Source of the DNA: Bacillota bacterium
Lineage (GTDB): Bacteria > Bacillota > UBA4882 > UBA8346
Direction: 5' to 3'
Assembly: GCA_023392595.1 (NCBI GenBank)
Contig: JAEVYU010000063.1
Span: forward strand, 47,406 to 111,405
DNA: 64,000 nucleotides
Shown: one piece after another, positions 35,501-44,048 of the stretch
Numbering within the stretch: the stretch's first letter is position 1
Layout: the number at the start of each line of letters is the position of its first letter
The notes under the pieces: generated by a model
The model's database searches: none
What the model saw: only the letters and a program-made list of their open reading frames with translations
What the model was told of the DNA's origin: nothing
Translations under genes and position numbers: made by a program

Positions 35501-37184
35501 CTCCGGAGAATTCACTTTTTCCTATAAAAACCGTCAATTGACCATTGATAACCTGCAATTGAATCAAGGAAGCGGAGTTCTCTCTGCCGACGGCGTTTGG
35601 AGACCGGGCAAATTGTCTAGGATGAACGTATATTTGCAGGATTTTTCTTCTCAAGCCATTAATCCTTTGATTGACTCGTCTTATCAAGTCAATGGGGTAG
35701 TCAATGCATATTTGTTGGTGAATTGGTCGCCGGCGGTCTTATCGGGGGAATATCGTTTATCGGTTGGTAATTTGACGGTAAATAATCATCCGGTAGGAGA
35801 TTTTACCACTGTAGGGCATCTGGACAATCAAGGATTAACGGTCAATGAAAGCGCGTTAAACCGTAAAGGGATCGTTTTTTCGGCTAACGGTTATATTCCT
35901 TGGCCTGCGGAATTATCAAACAGCTTTCATCTTCCGTCCGGGAATGAACGGCCATTAAAATTGGATGTCAATCTAAAGAATTTCCCCGCAGACTTCGCGA
36001 ATGTGTTCATTCCCAGCCTGGGGATTTCTCAAGGTACGCTCGATGGAGAAATTCAATTGGGCGGTTCTCTAACAAAACCGGAAATAGCCGGCGAAGTCGA
36101 GATCAATAATGTGTCAGCCAAGATCGAGGACTTGCCCCGGCCGATTGAGGGTTTTCAAGCAACGGTTTCTTTTGATAATCACACGGCGACGTTCAAGAAA
36201 GCAAAAGGTAATTACGGGCCGGGGAAATTCAATTTGAACGGCTATGTATCTTATACTGGGTTTCAAATTGACTATTTAAATTTGGGGTTTAGCGGTTCGA
36301 AAATTTTTTATAACAATCGCTATTATAGCGGCTACAGCAATGTAAACCTTACTGCAACCGGCGGGTTAACCCAATCGCAGGTCGCCGGGGATATCACGCT
36401 GTTTGATAGCAGAATTGTAATAGCCTCCTCCGGTTCCGGGAAAGAGGAGACGCCTCCCGTTTGGGATCCTGCTTTATCCATTAAAGTAAATACCCGCGAT
36501 AATGTTCGCTTTCGCCAAATCGGCTTGGCGGATATCGATGTAAGCGGAAAACTTCAGATAGGGGGCAAATGGTCAGATCCCACAATTGAAGGCGAAGCCA
36601 CATCGAAACAAGGCATTGTTGCTTTTTATGGTCAAACTTTCAAAATCAACCGCGCGAAGGCTATCTTCACCCATGAACAAGGATATATGCCTTATATTGA
36701 TCTGAATTCCAGTCTGAGAACTCCCCGGGCCGAGGTTTTTCTAACCGCCAAAGGTCAGGTGGGCGGTGACATTGCGATTAACCTTTCAGCGGAACCTTTT
36801 ATGTCGAGAACGGAAATATTTGCGATGTTTAATTGGCCTGAGTTTGATGAGGATAAGAGCTCAACGGAGGTTCGCAATATCCTTACGGGAAATCTAAGTA
36901 TGGTTACAGATACGGTTTTTGGAGATTTCCTGTATCAGGTGCGTAATGTTCTCGATCTGGACTACTTGTATCTGCAGCCTAACTATCAAGAAAGTGATTT
37001 GCGTCTCAATGTTGGCCGGAATATAGGCAAAGATGTATTTTTATCGTATAGCCGCTCGTTTATGTACAACCAAAAAGATCAGTGGGGCCTGGATTACCAT
37101 ATTAATTCCCGTTTATCACTGGGCGCCGATTATTCGGTACTGGACGGCACTTCATGGCGTCTAACTTATCGATTCGGGTTTTAG
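32526..37184 (+). CDS. tamB: TamB (translocation and assembly module) family protein
   Basis: A 1552-residue AsmA/TamB-type protein: one N-terminal membrane helix (about residues 8-28), a very long stretch of short beta strands (repeats such as GxAxLDGxLTGSLTNPVLTA and GTLDGEIQLGGSLTKPEIAG), and the conserved DUF490 C-terminus (PTIEGEATSKQGIVAFYGQ through the last GADYSVLDGTSWRLTYRFGF). TamB-like bridges span the periplasm, helping outer-membrane protein insertion and moving phospholipid to the outer membrane. The GTG at 32526 is preferred because CAGGGGGA sits about ten bases upstream; TTG at 32505 has no ribosome site. TamA is not obvious; BamA downstream may be the partner. Confidence 0.88.
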   Translation: MVKMVRNKIILLTALTMILGFLFYATAGFFMQDRWIASRVRAELQSDFIGVKIIIKKVRWDGIDGISATGVVFQDVRDGSIPFQCEKLTFRFNLLALPTNMEHPRRALREISIFKPKIEVKRFEDGTINFSQYLPPGKMEMHFLLKINQGTLKFQDYQYGLYTLHNISGKFNLSKYSLLTWNVKGNANLNKGMEWSSRGRCRLDKLGGTGEFTAAHVAVDSLAPFISKAKQYRIRSGFGSTKLQFAWNNDGVWLNKGVLTLSDMEFKVPKVRDSFVIKNLRAEFTPLECKIKKAEFIHNQTVIRVSGLFNNKTGAIKGLLSAERIRLAEWEGLLPFSQKAALRGDGEARLEIAGTVDKPSIDGEIFIDNGELLWDRERLLGQIGARIIIRDNNLRIQRLEGNWDDSLIGVSGGIDNVFNPRLNLKIYGSDLKIQSDMFAILKERGLKINGLADVEGTITGKPTDPKVSGEISARRISCQNIQLEDLNLKLAWDNHTHVLKILNAEANLGDGSLLAKGDIQFKKKSIDWRISGQTRDLSIRQTYFGSEWNIRGNVSSELIFKGSWDKGTPFLPGSVFGIFRGKNLAYHDAEMEEASGVFSWINGNLSIDSIQAKIDQGMIYGHLLWNTSEIKANLSAENINIHQILPDNKTYPLEGIFNGNLSFLGPLQDLTGKIEGVFSDVSWSGRKIGTVSGVLDYSHSGLNISQVSVSTEAGDCRITGRVTFPDEPQLALRLTSDNFQLNALSEWLPATAKFKPSGTAKIDCAVNGKWNNPDISGEISLAEPTFGPVQVEKGLLQFSGNLSEFSIKKFELTQQNTRIELTGMVNPQRIDLDIQGSNLSLEALQLTYGGKSLRGRINLDGKLTGSLTNPVLTARCSGQQLGYGTMNFQSMEAQIAWQSQTVQIQSVRLAQSQTQVLLEGDIFLAKEPSMNLNLKVTALHLKELLNSFAALPKGFETGGLLFGTAKLRGSFDNPQIDVDGFIMQGAINSLPVSGEFTFSYKNRQLTIDNLQLNQGSGVLSADGVWRPGKLSRMNVYLQDFSSQAINPLIDSSYQVNGVVNAYLLVNWSPAVLSGEYRLSVGNLTVNNHPVGDFTTVGHLDNQGLTVNESALNRKGIVFSANGYIPWPAELSNSFHLPSGNERPLKLDVNLKNFPADFANVFIPSLGISQGTLDGEIQLGGSLTKPEIAGEVEINNVSAKIEDLPRPIEGFQATVSFDNHTATFKKAKGNYGPGKFNLNGYVSYTGFQIDYLNLGFSGSKIFYNNRYYSGYSNVNLTATGGLTQSQVAGDITLFDSRIVIASSGSGKEETPPVWDPALSIKVNTRDNVRFRQIGLADIDVSGKLQIGGKWSDPTIEGEATSKQGIVAFYGQTFKINRAKAIFTHEQGYMPYIDLNSSLRTPRAEVFLTAKGQVGGDIAINLSAEPFMSRTEIFAMFNWPEFDEDKSSTEVRNILTGNLSMVTDTVFGDFLYQVRNVLDLDYLYLQPNYQESDLRLNVGRNIGKDVFLSYSRSFMYNQKDQWGLDYHINSRLSLGADYSVLDGTSWRLTYRFGF

Positions 37185-37406
37185 TATTTTCTGTCGGTGA
37201 TAAATTCGTCAATTCTGGAAGAAACAAAAAATATTTGTAACAACCTCCAAATATTCCGAAAAAACTTTCTCCGCTCAAGAAGGATAACGGATAAAAAACG
37301 AGAAATTTTCATCTTTGAAATTGGCTCTACAAAAAGAATTTCCAATTGATGACGGTTTGTTCCATTTGTTTTATTTTGAGGTACTGATTTCCGGGAAGGT
37401 GACTGG

Positions 37407-38054
37407 TTGATTCACCAATATTTAACTGAGTTATCTAAAGTTCATCTGCTTGAACCAGCGGAAGAAGAAATATTATGGAAATGTTTTAAATTAGAAAACT
37501 CGCGTGAGTCACGTCAACGTATTATTGAGGCTTATCAGCCCCTGGTTTTTAAAATCGCCTCCCGGCTTACCGATCGTGAAGAGTTGTTTTTTGATTTAAT
37601 CCAGGAGGGAACAGTCGGTTTGATTGAAGCGGTCGAGAATTTCGACCTGCAACATGCTGTAAAATTCAGCACTTTTGCCCAGTATCGGATTCGTGGCCGG
37701 ATGATCGATTTTCTCCGCAGACAACGGTCCAATCAAGACTGTCTGGAATTGGCGCTTTACGAAGAAGAGGTTGAAACCTTCATCTCCCGAATTGTTGATG
37801 AGCATGTGAATGTGGAAGAGGAAGTCTCTCACCGGGTCATTCATCAGCAAATCAACCAGGCTATTTCCCGTCTGAATCCGAAAGAACAACGAATCATCCA
37901 AGACTTATATCTTTTTGACAAGGAACCTGCCGCTACGGCCAAAGAATTGAATATCAGTCTATCCTACCTTTATAAACTTCAAAAGAAGGCTTTACAGCGA
38001 TTACGGGGTATGTTGTCCAAATTGCGCGCGGAAATGAAAGCAAATGGCTTATGA
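37407..38054 (+). CDS. Sigma-70 family RNA polymerase sigma factor
   Basis: A 215-residue group 3/4 sigma factor. Region 2 is clear: YQPLVFKIASRL, DLIQEGTVGLIEAVENFD, VKFSTFAQYRIRGRMIDFLRR. Region 4 is LNPKEQRIIQDLYLFDKEPAATAKELNISLSYLYKLQKKAL. Region 3 is reduced, as in FliA/SigF-like and ECF-proximal factors. Lying between tamB and bamA, it may direct envelope genes or respond to envelope stress. The start is TTG behind GGAAGGTG. A 222-base leader precedes it, so it may have its own promoter. The next gene encodes a single-pass membrane protein, the usual position for an anti-sigma factor. Confidence 0.85.
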   Translation: MIHQYLTELSKVHLLEPAEEEILWKCFKLENSRESRQRIIEAYQPLVFKIASRLTDREELFFDLIQEGTVGLIEAVENFDLQHAVKFSTFAQYRIRGRMIDFLRRQRSNQDCLELALYEEEVETFISRIVDEHVNVEEEVSHRVIHQQINQAISRLNPKEQRIIQDLYLFDKEPAATAKELNISLSYLYKLQKKALQRLRGMLSKLRAEMKANGL

Positions 38055-38194
38055 GAAGTATGATAAGAGCCAAAAGCCAAGAAATTAAAAGCAAAATCAC
38101 GCAAAACCCGAATAATAATCATAAATCGCATTCCAAAAATCAAGGGACCCAATCGATATTATTGATGAGAGATTTTGAAAGGCGGGGAATTTGA

Positions 38195-38863
38195 ATGGAA
38201 AAAACAAAAGCTGATAAACTCATTGATAAAATTGAGAATGCCAAAGACTGGCTTGAAAAGGCCAAAGATGAATATAAAAACTCCAACCCGGAAAGGGCCG
38301 GGCTTATTCTGAACTTGGCGCAAGCAGAAGTTAAACATGCTTGGGAACTAAGTCATGAACAATCCGTTTCAAAAACTGTAACGCCATTCCAGAGGAAACC
38401 GGCACGCCGTTCCAATCTGAAGTATATTATCCCTATAGCTGCTTCTTTGGTACTAGTGGCTGGCTTGGGGGTTGGCGCGCGCCTAAGTGGACTCTTTTCA
38501 CCGGCTTTAAAATCAAAGAATGTTTCGCTGGCTCAGGAAATAAAGCCTGGGGCAAGTCTCCCAAATCAAGGAATTGCAACGGTCGGCAAGATATCGTCCC
38601 CTTCGCCGGCGGAATTGAAAACCACGGATAAAGATGATGTTGTTGCCCAGACTGACCTTGCGACGGGTAATCCGCCGGTTGCTCAACCTGTAGAAGACAC
38701 AAAACTCCATAATAAGCAGGTCCGTTATGCCGATTCCATGGTTGAACGGGTGAAAACAAGTGTTGTTGATTCAAAACCGGCGCTTAAAGCAGTTTCAAGA
38801 CTTTCCATCGATGAAGACGCCTTAACGAAGGAAGCTTCACATAGCTTACGGATTGGTAAATAA
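38195..38863 (+). CDS. Single-pass membrane protein, possible anti-sigma factor
   Basis: A 222-residue protein not recognised by family. An amphipathic helical N-terminal domain (about 1-65: DKLIDKIENAKDWLEKAKDEY) faces the cytoplasm, a membrane helix spans about 76-98 (YIIPIAASLVLVAGLGVGARL), and the rest is a low-complexity Pro/Ser/Thr-rich extracytoplasmic tail. Size, topology and position directly after the sigma gene fit an anti-sigma factor, but the H-x3-C-x2-C zinc motif of the ZAS class is absent. The alternative is a structural envelope protein. AAGGCGGGG precedes the ATG, and bamA follows 28 bases later. Confidence 0.6.
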   Translation: MEKTKADKLIDKIENAKDWLEKAKDEYKNSNPERAGLILNLAQAEVKHAWELSHEQSVSKTVTPFQRKPARRSNLKYIIPIAASLVLVAGLGVGARLSGLFSPALKSKNVSLAQEIKPGASLPNQGIATVGKISSPSPAELKTTDKDDVVAQTDLATGNPPVAQPVEDTKLHNKQVRYADSMVERVKTSVVDSKPALKAVSRLSIDEDALTKEASHSLRIGK

Positions 38864-38891
38864 TTAATCAGCATCCAAAGGGGGCTATTTT

Positions 38892-40694
38892 TTGAAATTT
38901 TCAGGCCGCAACCGCATTCTTGCGGGAATGACACTGATCCTTTTATGTCTGGGAGTGGCTCTGGCGATACCGGCCCGGGCAGAATCCGTTCCAATCGTAA
39001 TAACTTTTGAGCTTCAGGGTAATGCGCATATTCCTGCTGAAAAGGTCTTAGGAGTTATCACCAATACCAGAATGGGGGCTCCTTTCGATGCTAAATCGGC
39101 CCAAAATGACGCTCAGGCAATCATGGACCTGGGCTATTTTGCGGATGTTCAGGTGAAAACGGAAAATATGTTAAACGGGGTTAAAGTTATCTTTGAAGTT
39201 TTTGAAAACCCCATCTTTAAAGAAGTGCAAATTAGCGGGCTTGCCAATGTCAAGCCTGAAGAATTAATGCCTTTCTTCTCGCAAAAGGCGGGCGACGTAT
39301 TTAATACGGCGACATTTAGAGCCGACCTCGGAAAGGCCATCAAATTTTGCCAGGAAAAGAAGGGCTTGTGGATTCAACCTAAAAATACCCGGAATTTAGG
39401 TTTAAGTGCGGATGGAATTGTCAAAGTTGAACTGGTTGAGTTAAAATATGGAAAGATCAAAATATCCGGATTGGTAAAAACCCAGGAGAGAGTTGTAACC
39501 CGTGAACTTTCGATTAAAACCGGCGATGTGATCCGGCGGGATGTCTTACAGGATGATCTGGCCCGGCTCATGCGGCTGCGGCTTTTTGACGGTGTCGAAC
39601 CTCAGCTGGAAATGAGCGAGATCCCCGACTCCTTGGATTTGACATTGCAATTGAAAGAGGCTCAAACGGGTAATTTTTCCTTCGGGGTTTCTTATTCCGA
39701 AACCACCCAGACCTGGGGAGGACTATTGGGATACGGCGAATCCAATCTGATGGGGACGGGTCAAAATTTGTCTTTGAATTTGGATTACAGCCTCAGTGAC
39801 ACCGAAAATCGGCAAGTGGAGTTTTCTTTCAATGAACCCTGGTTGACGGACAAGCATACCTCGTTTGGACTCTCGGTTTGGAATTCCGACAGCACCATCA
39901 CTTCGACGATGGGTAACTGGGGTATTACTGATGGTAATTATTATGATGAAGAACTGGTCCGTACCGGTTTTGGTATTTCATTAGGCCAGCAACTTGCCAA
40001 AAATCTCAACGGACAGGTGCAATTGAATTTTGAAAAGAATCATCTTAAGGGTTGGTGGAATAAAGACACCAGTTCTGGTGATGAAACAGTAAGCAATTCC
40101 CTGCCGATGAATTTTGATAGAGATTTTTGGGACAATTCGATCAGGCTGAGTCTGGTTCAGAACAAGTTGTTGTATGCAGACAGTAACTTTGTGAAAGGCG
40201 GATACCGCTTATCGGTGGATAACACTACCGCCACGGAATATCTCGGCGGTGCTTATAATTATAATAAACTAACTCTGGACGGCCGTTGGTTCGCGCCGCT
40301 CACGGATAACCTGGTTTTCGGCACCCGTTTACAGAGTACCACGCTTTCGGGAGACTATCCGGATTATAACAAGTTATATTTGGGCGGAATGTACCGCCTG
40401 CGCGGTTATAGCGATCGGCGTTATAGCGATGATACGACCAAAGGCCTTGTGGGCGATTCTTATTTGTTATCCAATACCGAGCTGCGTTACCGGGTCCCGA
40501 ATAATAAAAGCTTGGAATTGGTCGCTTTTTACGATGCCGGTTGGATGAATAATAATGATACCGGTAATGTAAAATCTGATTATGGCGTTGGCCTCCGGAT
40601 TAGCGTTCCGATGCTGGGCTTGATTAGGCTTGATCAAGCATGGAATATTGATGGCGATAGAAAATTCATATTTAGCTTAGGAGAATTATTCTAA
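38892..40694 (+). CDS. bamA: BamA/Omp85 outer membrane assembly factor
   Basis: A 600-residue outer-membrane protein: signal peptide (1-31, ending PARA), about three POTRA domains (IVITFELQGNAHIPAEKVLG; IFKEVQISGLANVKPEELM; KIKISGLVKTQERVVTREL), then a 16-strand-type barrel with the Omp85 lid motif LRGYSDRR (around residue 503) in place of VRGF/Y. The five POTRAs of E. coli BamA are reduced to three, as is usual in diderm Firmicutes. It inserts beta-barrel proteins into the outer membrane. The start is TTG with AAAGGGGG upstream. It is flanked by a second putative barrel gene and an OmpH chaperone gene. Confidence 0.92.
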   Translation: MKFSGRNRILAGMTLILLCLGVALAIPARAESVPIVITFELQGNAHIPAEKVLGVITNTRMGAPFDAKSAQNDAQAIMDLGYFADVQVKTENMLNGVKVIFEVFENPIFKEVQISGLANVKPEELMPFFSQKAGDVFNTATFRADLGKAIKFCQEKKGLWIQPKNTRNLGLSADGIVKVELVELKYGKIKISGLVKTQERVVTRELSIKTGDVIRRDVLQDDLARLMRLRLFDGVEPQLEMSEIPDSLDLTLQLKEAQTGNFSFGVSYSETTQTWGGLLGYGESNLMGTGQNLSLNLDYSLSDTENRQVEFSFNEPWLTDKHTSFGLSVWNSDSTITSTMGNWGITDGNYYDEELVRTGFGISLGQQLAKNLNGQVQLNFEKNHLKGWWNKDTSSGDETVSNSLPMNFDRDFWDNSIRLSLVQNKLLYADSNFVKGGYRLSVDNTTATEYLGGAYNYNKLTLDGRWFAPLTDNLVFGTRLQSTTLSGDYPDYNKLYLGGMYRLRGYSDRRYSDDTTKGLVGDSYLLSNTELRYRVPNNKSLELVAFYDAGWMNNNDTGNVKSDYGVGLRISVPMLGLIRLDQAWNIDGDRKFIFSLGELF

Positions 40695-40707
40695 ACGGGG
40701 TGATACG

Positions 40708-42003
40708 TTGCTAAAGCCTAAGCTACCTCTTTTTGCAATGGTGCTGCTGCTGCTTTTAACCAGTCAACGGCTGGGAAATATTTATGCGGCCGCTGACGGA
40801 CCGGGGGATAAGAAAGTCGATTTTGTCGAAGTCCAACTGGATATTGACGGCAAAATTTATGAAGGACTGCAAGAACGGATTGAATTTACCATTGCCAAAG
40901 TTGGCGACAAAATTTTATTGGACCAACCGGTTGCTTTATTGACAAAAAATAAAGCGACGGTTCAAAAAGCGATTTATAATGTTTTTTCCAAAGTTTTAGT
41001 CGGCTTTAGCCTGGAATCGGTCGATTTGTTTTTGGGTGAGCACACAAGAATCGTGATGCACATCACGCCGATTCCTCCTTTAATCGGTGATTTACGGCTC
41101 AATCTAAAAACTCCCGGTCTTAATCCGGAACTTACCCAATTAATCGGTGAGGTTGCATCGAAAGTTGAAAAGGAACTGAATCAGATATTTGTGGGGCTTC
41201 CGGTTTCTTCAATTTCTTGGTCCTCCGGAATTTTTAACACGGTGGCCAATTATTTGATCGAACGGGAGCTTCCCGGCTTTAGCAGCAACTTTTCAATTCG
41301 ACCGGGAACAACAACCGAATTTGATTTGACATTAATCCCCCAAGGGGCGGTTGTATCCAATGTAACGGTGGATTATGCGACGGCTAATATACCGGTATTC
41401 CTGGTGAGTACCGCGGGAAAACACTATCAGGATAAGGCGGATTTGCTGAAAGGGATTCCGGTAGAGTTTTTGGTTCACTACCGGTTGAGACTTGAGAAAT
41501 TCTTGACGGAAACGCTGAATAATTTTTCGGAATTCCGGAAACTGGGGTTCATGACCCAATTATCGGTGGATCCGGGTGTGGAAACTAAGGTGGTTTTGCA
41601 TGTAACATCCAAATATATTCAAACCCGAGTGGAAGGCCGTTGTTTTTTTAGTGATGACGATTCTTTCGGAAATATTCAAGCTTATGTAGGTTATCGGATG
41701 AGAGATCTGGAAATTTACTCCAAATATTTCTGGGGGGATAATCCAAGCGGAAAATGGAAAGTAGGTTGCGCTTTCCCGATTGACGACAATCTTACCGCCG
41801 GTTTTGAATATGAATTCGAACATCCTTACCGTCAGGTTTGGTTGCATTATCGTTTTGAACGCGGCGATTATCTCGACATGAAATTGGGGCTCGATGACAG
41901 TCCCAATGAAGCAACGATCGGGATATATTTAAACCGCTTTGCCAATTTGGAAGTGGTTAATTATCAAAGAAAATTTGGCTTACAATTGATGTGCCATTTC
42001 TAA
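40708..42003 (+). CDS. Putative outer-membrane protein of unknown family
   Basis: A 431-residue exported protein (signal about 1-28, ending IYAA). The middle contains POTRA-like alternating segments (VDFVEVQLDIDGKIYEGLQE; GAVVSNVTVDYATANIPVF), and the last 130 residues alternate aromatic strands (VGYRMRDLEIYSKYFWGDN; HPYRQVWLHYRFERGDY). It ends with a terminal Phe (LQLMCHF), the signature of many barrel proteins. It is not recognised as a known family. Fourteen bases separate it from bamA, so a role in barrel assembly or as a small Omp85 relative is plausible. Codon use resembles the neighbours. Confidence 0.6.
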   Translation: MLKPKLPLFAMVLLLLLTSQRLGNIYAAADGPGDKKVDFVEVQLDIDGKIYEGLQERIEFTIAKVGDKILLDQPVALLTKNKATVQKAIYNVFSKVLVGFSLESVDLFLGEHTRIVMHITPIPPLIGDLRLNLKTPGLNPELTQLIGEVASKVEKELNQIFVGLPVSSISWSSGIFNTVANYLIERELPGFSSNFSIRPGTTTEFDLTLIPQGAVVSNVTVDYATANIPVFLVSTAGKHYQDKADLLKGIPVEFLVHYRLRLEKFLTETLNNFSEFRKLGFMTQLSVDPGVETKVVLHVTSKYIQTRVEGRCFFSDDDSFGNIQAYVGYRMRDLEIYSKYFWGDNPSGKWKVGCAFPIDDNLTAGFEYEFEHPYRQVWLHYRFERGDYLDMKLGLDDSPNEATIGIYLNRFANLEVVNYQRKFGLQLMCHF

Positions 42004-42056
42004 AAAGTTCTTTATGAAGGGTTGAAATAAATTATATTAGGAAAAGGGGAAAAACA

Positions 42057-42647
42057 ATGAAGTTTCAAAAGATCAAAGGGCATTTAGGAGTTGGAGTTAT
42101 TATTTTGGCTTTAGTGGTTTGTTTCAGCAGTTATGTGGGGGCGGCGGGTAAAGACTCCGTTGGCTATGTGGATATGCAAAGATTGCAGGCCGAATTACCC
42201 GACTTTATAAAACTCCAGGAAATCGCCAAGGACAAAACATCCGAGCTGAATTATTTCCGGGGTTACCTGTTTTCCCAACAGCAGAGCGCGGCGAAAGATA
42301 TAGAAAAGAAAGCCGCTGCCGACAAGGCTGGTAAAAATTCCGAGCAGCAGGCTGCAATCGATAAACAATTGCAAGACGATAACAATAAAAAGATTAACGA
42401 AGTGAATGCTCAAATCCAAAAGAAATACGATGAACTACAAGAATATATCAATGATCAGAAGGATGCCACGATGAACCGGGTGAAAGGTATTATCGCAAAA
42501 GTGGCTGAAGAAAAGAAAATATCCTTGGTGATTGAAAAGAGTTTATGTTTTTATGGCGGCACCGATATCACTCAAGATGTAATCGAAAAAGCTAAAAAGG
42601 AAGCCGCCGCCAATGCAGGAAAAAATAATACTCCTAATAAAAAATGA
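42057..42647 (+). CDS. OmpH/Skp-family periplasmic chaperone 1
   Basis: A 196-residue exported protein with a signal peptide (1-31, ending VGAA). GYVDMQRLQAELPDFIKLQE starts the OmpH/Skp fold, a long coiled coil forms the tentacle (residues about 55-130), and ISLVIEKSLCFYGGTDITQDVI is the conserved C-terminal strand segment. Skp-type trimers hold unfolded outer-membrane proteins in the periplasm on their way to BamA. The start ATG has GGAAAAGGGG upstream. The stop overlaps the next start (AATGA), so the following coiled-coil protein is translationally coupled. Confidence 0.85.
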   Translation: MKFQKIKGHLGVGVIILALVVCFSSYVGAAGKDSVGYVDMQRLQAELPDFIKLQEIAKDKTSELNYFRGYLFSQQQSAAKDIEKKAAADKAGKNSEQQAAIDKQLQDDNNKKINEVNAQIQKKYDELQEYINDQKDATMNRVKGIIAKVAEEKKISLVIEKSLCFYGGTDITQDVIEKAKKEAAANAGKNNTPNKK

Positions 42648-43537
42648 TTTTCTCATGGGGTAAAAAAAGAATCATTTTCCTGTTGGTTATGATTGCCGGT
42701 TTGGTACTCACCTTGGTTTTGGTTTTAGGAAAGGTAACACTCGAGCGCTCAAAGAGAATGAGCGAACAACAAATCAAGAATGATTTGTTACATTTACAAA
42801 AGCCGAATTGGAATGGATATGCTAGGTTAAACAAGAGTGTAAGCGGTTTGTTGAAAAACTGGGCCGGCGCCGCTCCACCAAAAACAGCCGGGGATGACCC
42901 ATTGGAGGAAAACGGCTTTATTCAAACTGAATTGGATCACCAAATTTCTGAAATCAAACGTATTTCGGAAATCGAGGAAACGTTAAAGTTATCCAGACTT
43001 CAGGAAAGATTTCAGGATTATGCTGCAAAGCGGCGCCGGTTTTTTCATCATCAGTTTCAAAAAAATTCCTTTACAATGCAGGAATCATTACAGTCTGATC
43101 TGGCCCGGAAAAGGCGGGAAACAGCCAAACAGCTTCATGATTTTGAAAATGGACTCATTTCGGAGCAACAATTGGCTCTGGTTAACTTACAATTGGAACT
43201 GGCTCTTTCGGATTTGAAAGAAAAACCTCAGGGAGTCATCGGTAGTTATCGCAAAAAAATTCAAGCTCAAATATCGGCCATTAAGTTGGAAATTGCCCGC
43301 AAGGTGGCAGCCAGGAAGGAATTGGTTAATAAACGTTTAATCCTTTATGAGCAGCAAAGAACCGATGAAATCCAACAACAATTGGAGAATTTGAAGCAGA
43401 AATTAAATAACCAGTTAGAGAATGATTTGGCGGCATTTAAGGAAAACTTAACTCATAATTATGATGAGTGGCATCAAAACCAGAATGAAGAATTTACCAG
43501 AGCAATCGACACTCGTCGGCAGGAAAAGAAAAAATAA
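42644..43537 (+). CDS. Membrane-anchored coiled-coil protein
   Basis: A 297-residue protein of unknown family: a membrane helix at about 10-30 (IIFLLVMIAGLVLTLVLVLG), then almost entirely charged coiled coil (for example QTELDHQISEIKRISEIEET and DEIQQQLENLKQKLNNQLEN). Its start overlaps the ompH stop by four bases, and a second ompH follows 60 bases later. The arrangement suggests an anchored periplasmic holdase or a spacer across the periplasm, but this is inference. Confidence 0.65.
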   Translation: MIFSWGKKRIIFLLVMIAGLVLTLVLVLGKVTLERSKRMSEQQIKNDLLHLQKPNWNGYARLNKSVSGLLKNWAGAAPPKTAGDDPLEENGFIQTELDHQISEIKRISEIEETLKLSRLQERFQDYAAKRRRFFHHQFQKNSFTMQESLQSDLARKRRETAKQLHDFENGLISEQQLALVNLQLELALSDLKEKPQGVIGSYRKKIQAQISAIKLEIARKVAARKELVNKRLILYEQQRTDEIQQQLENLKQKLNNQLENDLAAFKENLTHNYDEWHQNQNEEFTRAIDTRRQEKKK

Positions 43538-43597
43538 ATCGATGCTGTCGGTAAGTGCTCAATTTAAATTGGGAACATTGAAACGGAGGATTTTAAG

Positions 43598-44026
43598 ATG
43601 TCAAAAAATGAAGGTCAAATAGGCAATTTTTTAATCCCGGGGACAATTTTGTTAGGGTTTATTATATTGCTGGGAGGAATGATTTGGGCTTTTAACGCCT
43701 TTAGTTTTAGAGTGGCTACTATTGATTTAAATAAAATTATAAAAGAGAGTTCTTACGGCCAACAAATCGATAAGGATTTACAGAAAAAAGGCGAACAATT
43801 ACGGACTCAGGTGGCAGCGGCTAAAACCGATGTTGAAAGAGCTAAAATCAATAATGAATTCCGGACATTCCAGGAAGAGAAGCAAAATGCTTTTGTGGAG
43901 CGGGTGAAAGTAATTACTGCCCAAGTAGCGAAAGCCAAAGGCATCAAAGCTGTATCCAGTCCGCAAGTTTTCTTTTATAGCTCAATGGATATTACCAGTG
44001 ATGTTATTGCCAAATTAGATAAATAA
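43598..44026 (+). CDS. OmpH/Skp-family periplasmic chaperone 2
   Basis: A 142-residue shorter Skp relative with an uncleaved-looking N-terminal membrane helix (about 13-32). VATIDLNKIIKESSYGQQID matches the OmpH start, the coiled coil is short, and KGIKAVSSPQVFFYSSMDITSDVIAKL is the conserved end. It may be membrane-tethered, unlike the first copy. GGAGG precedes the ATG. lpxD follows 22 bases later. Confidence 0.8.
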   Translation: MSKNEGQIGNFLIPGTILLGFIILLGGMIWAFNAFSFRVATIDLNKIIKESSYGQQIDKDLQKKGEQLRTQVAAAKTDVERAKINNEFRTFQEEKQNAFVERVKVITAQVAKAKGIKAVSSPQVFFYSSMDITSDVIAKLDK

Positions 44027-44048
44027 ACCAAAAAGGGGTTTGAAACCA

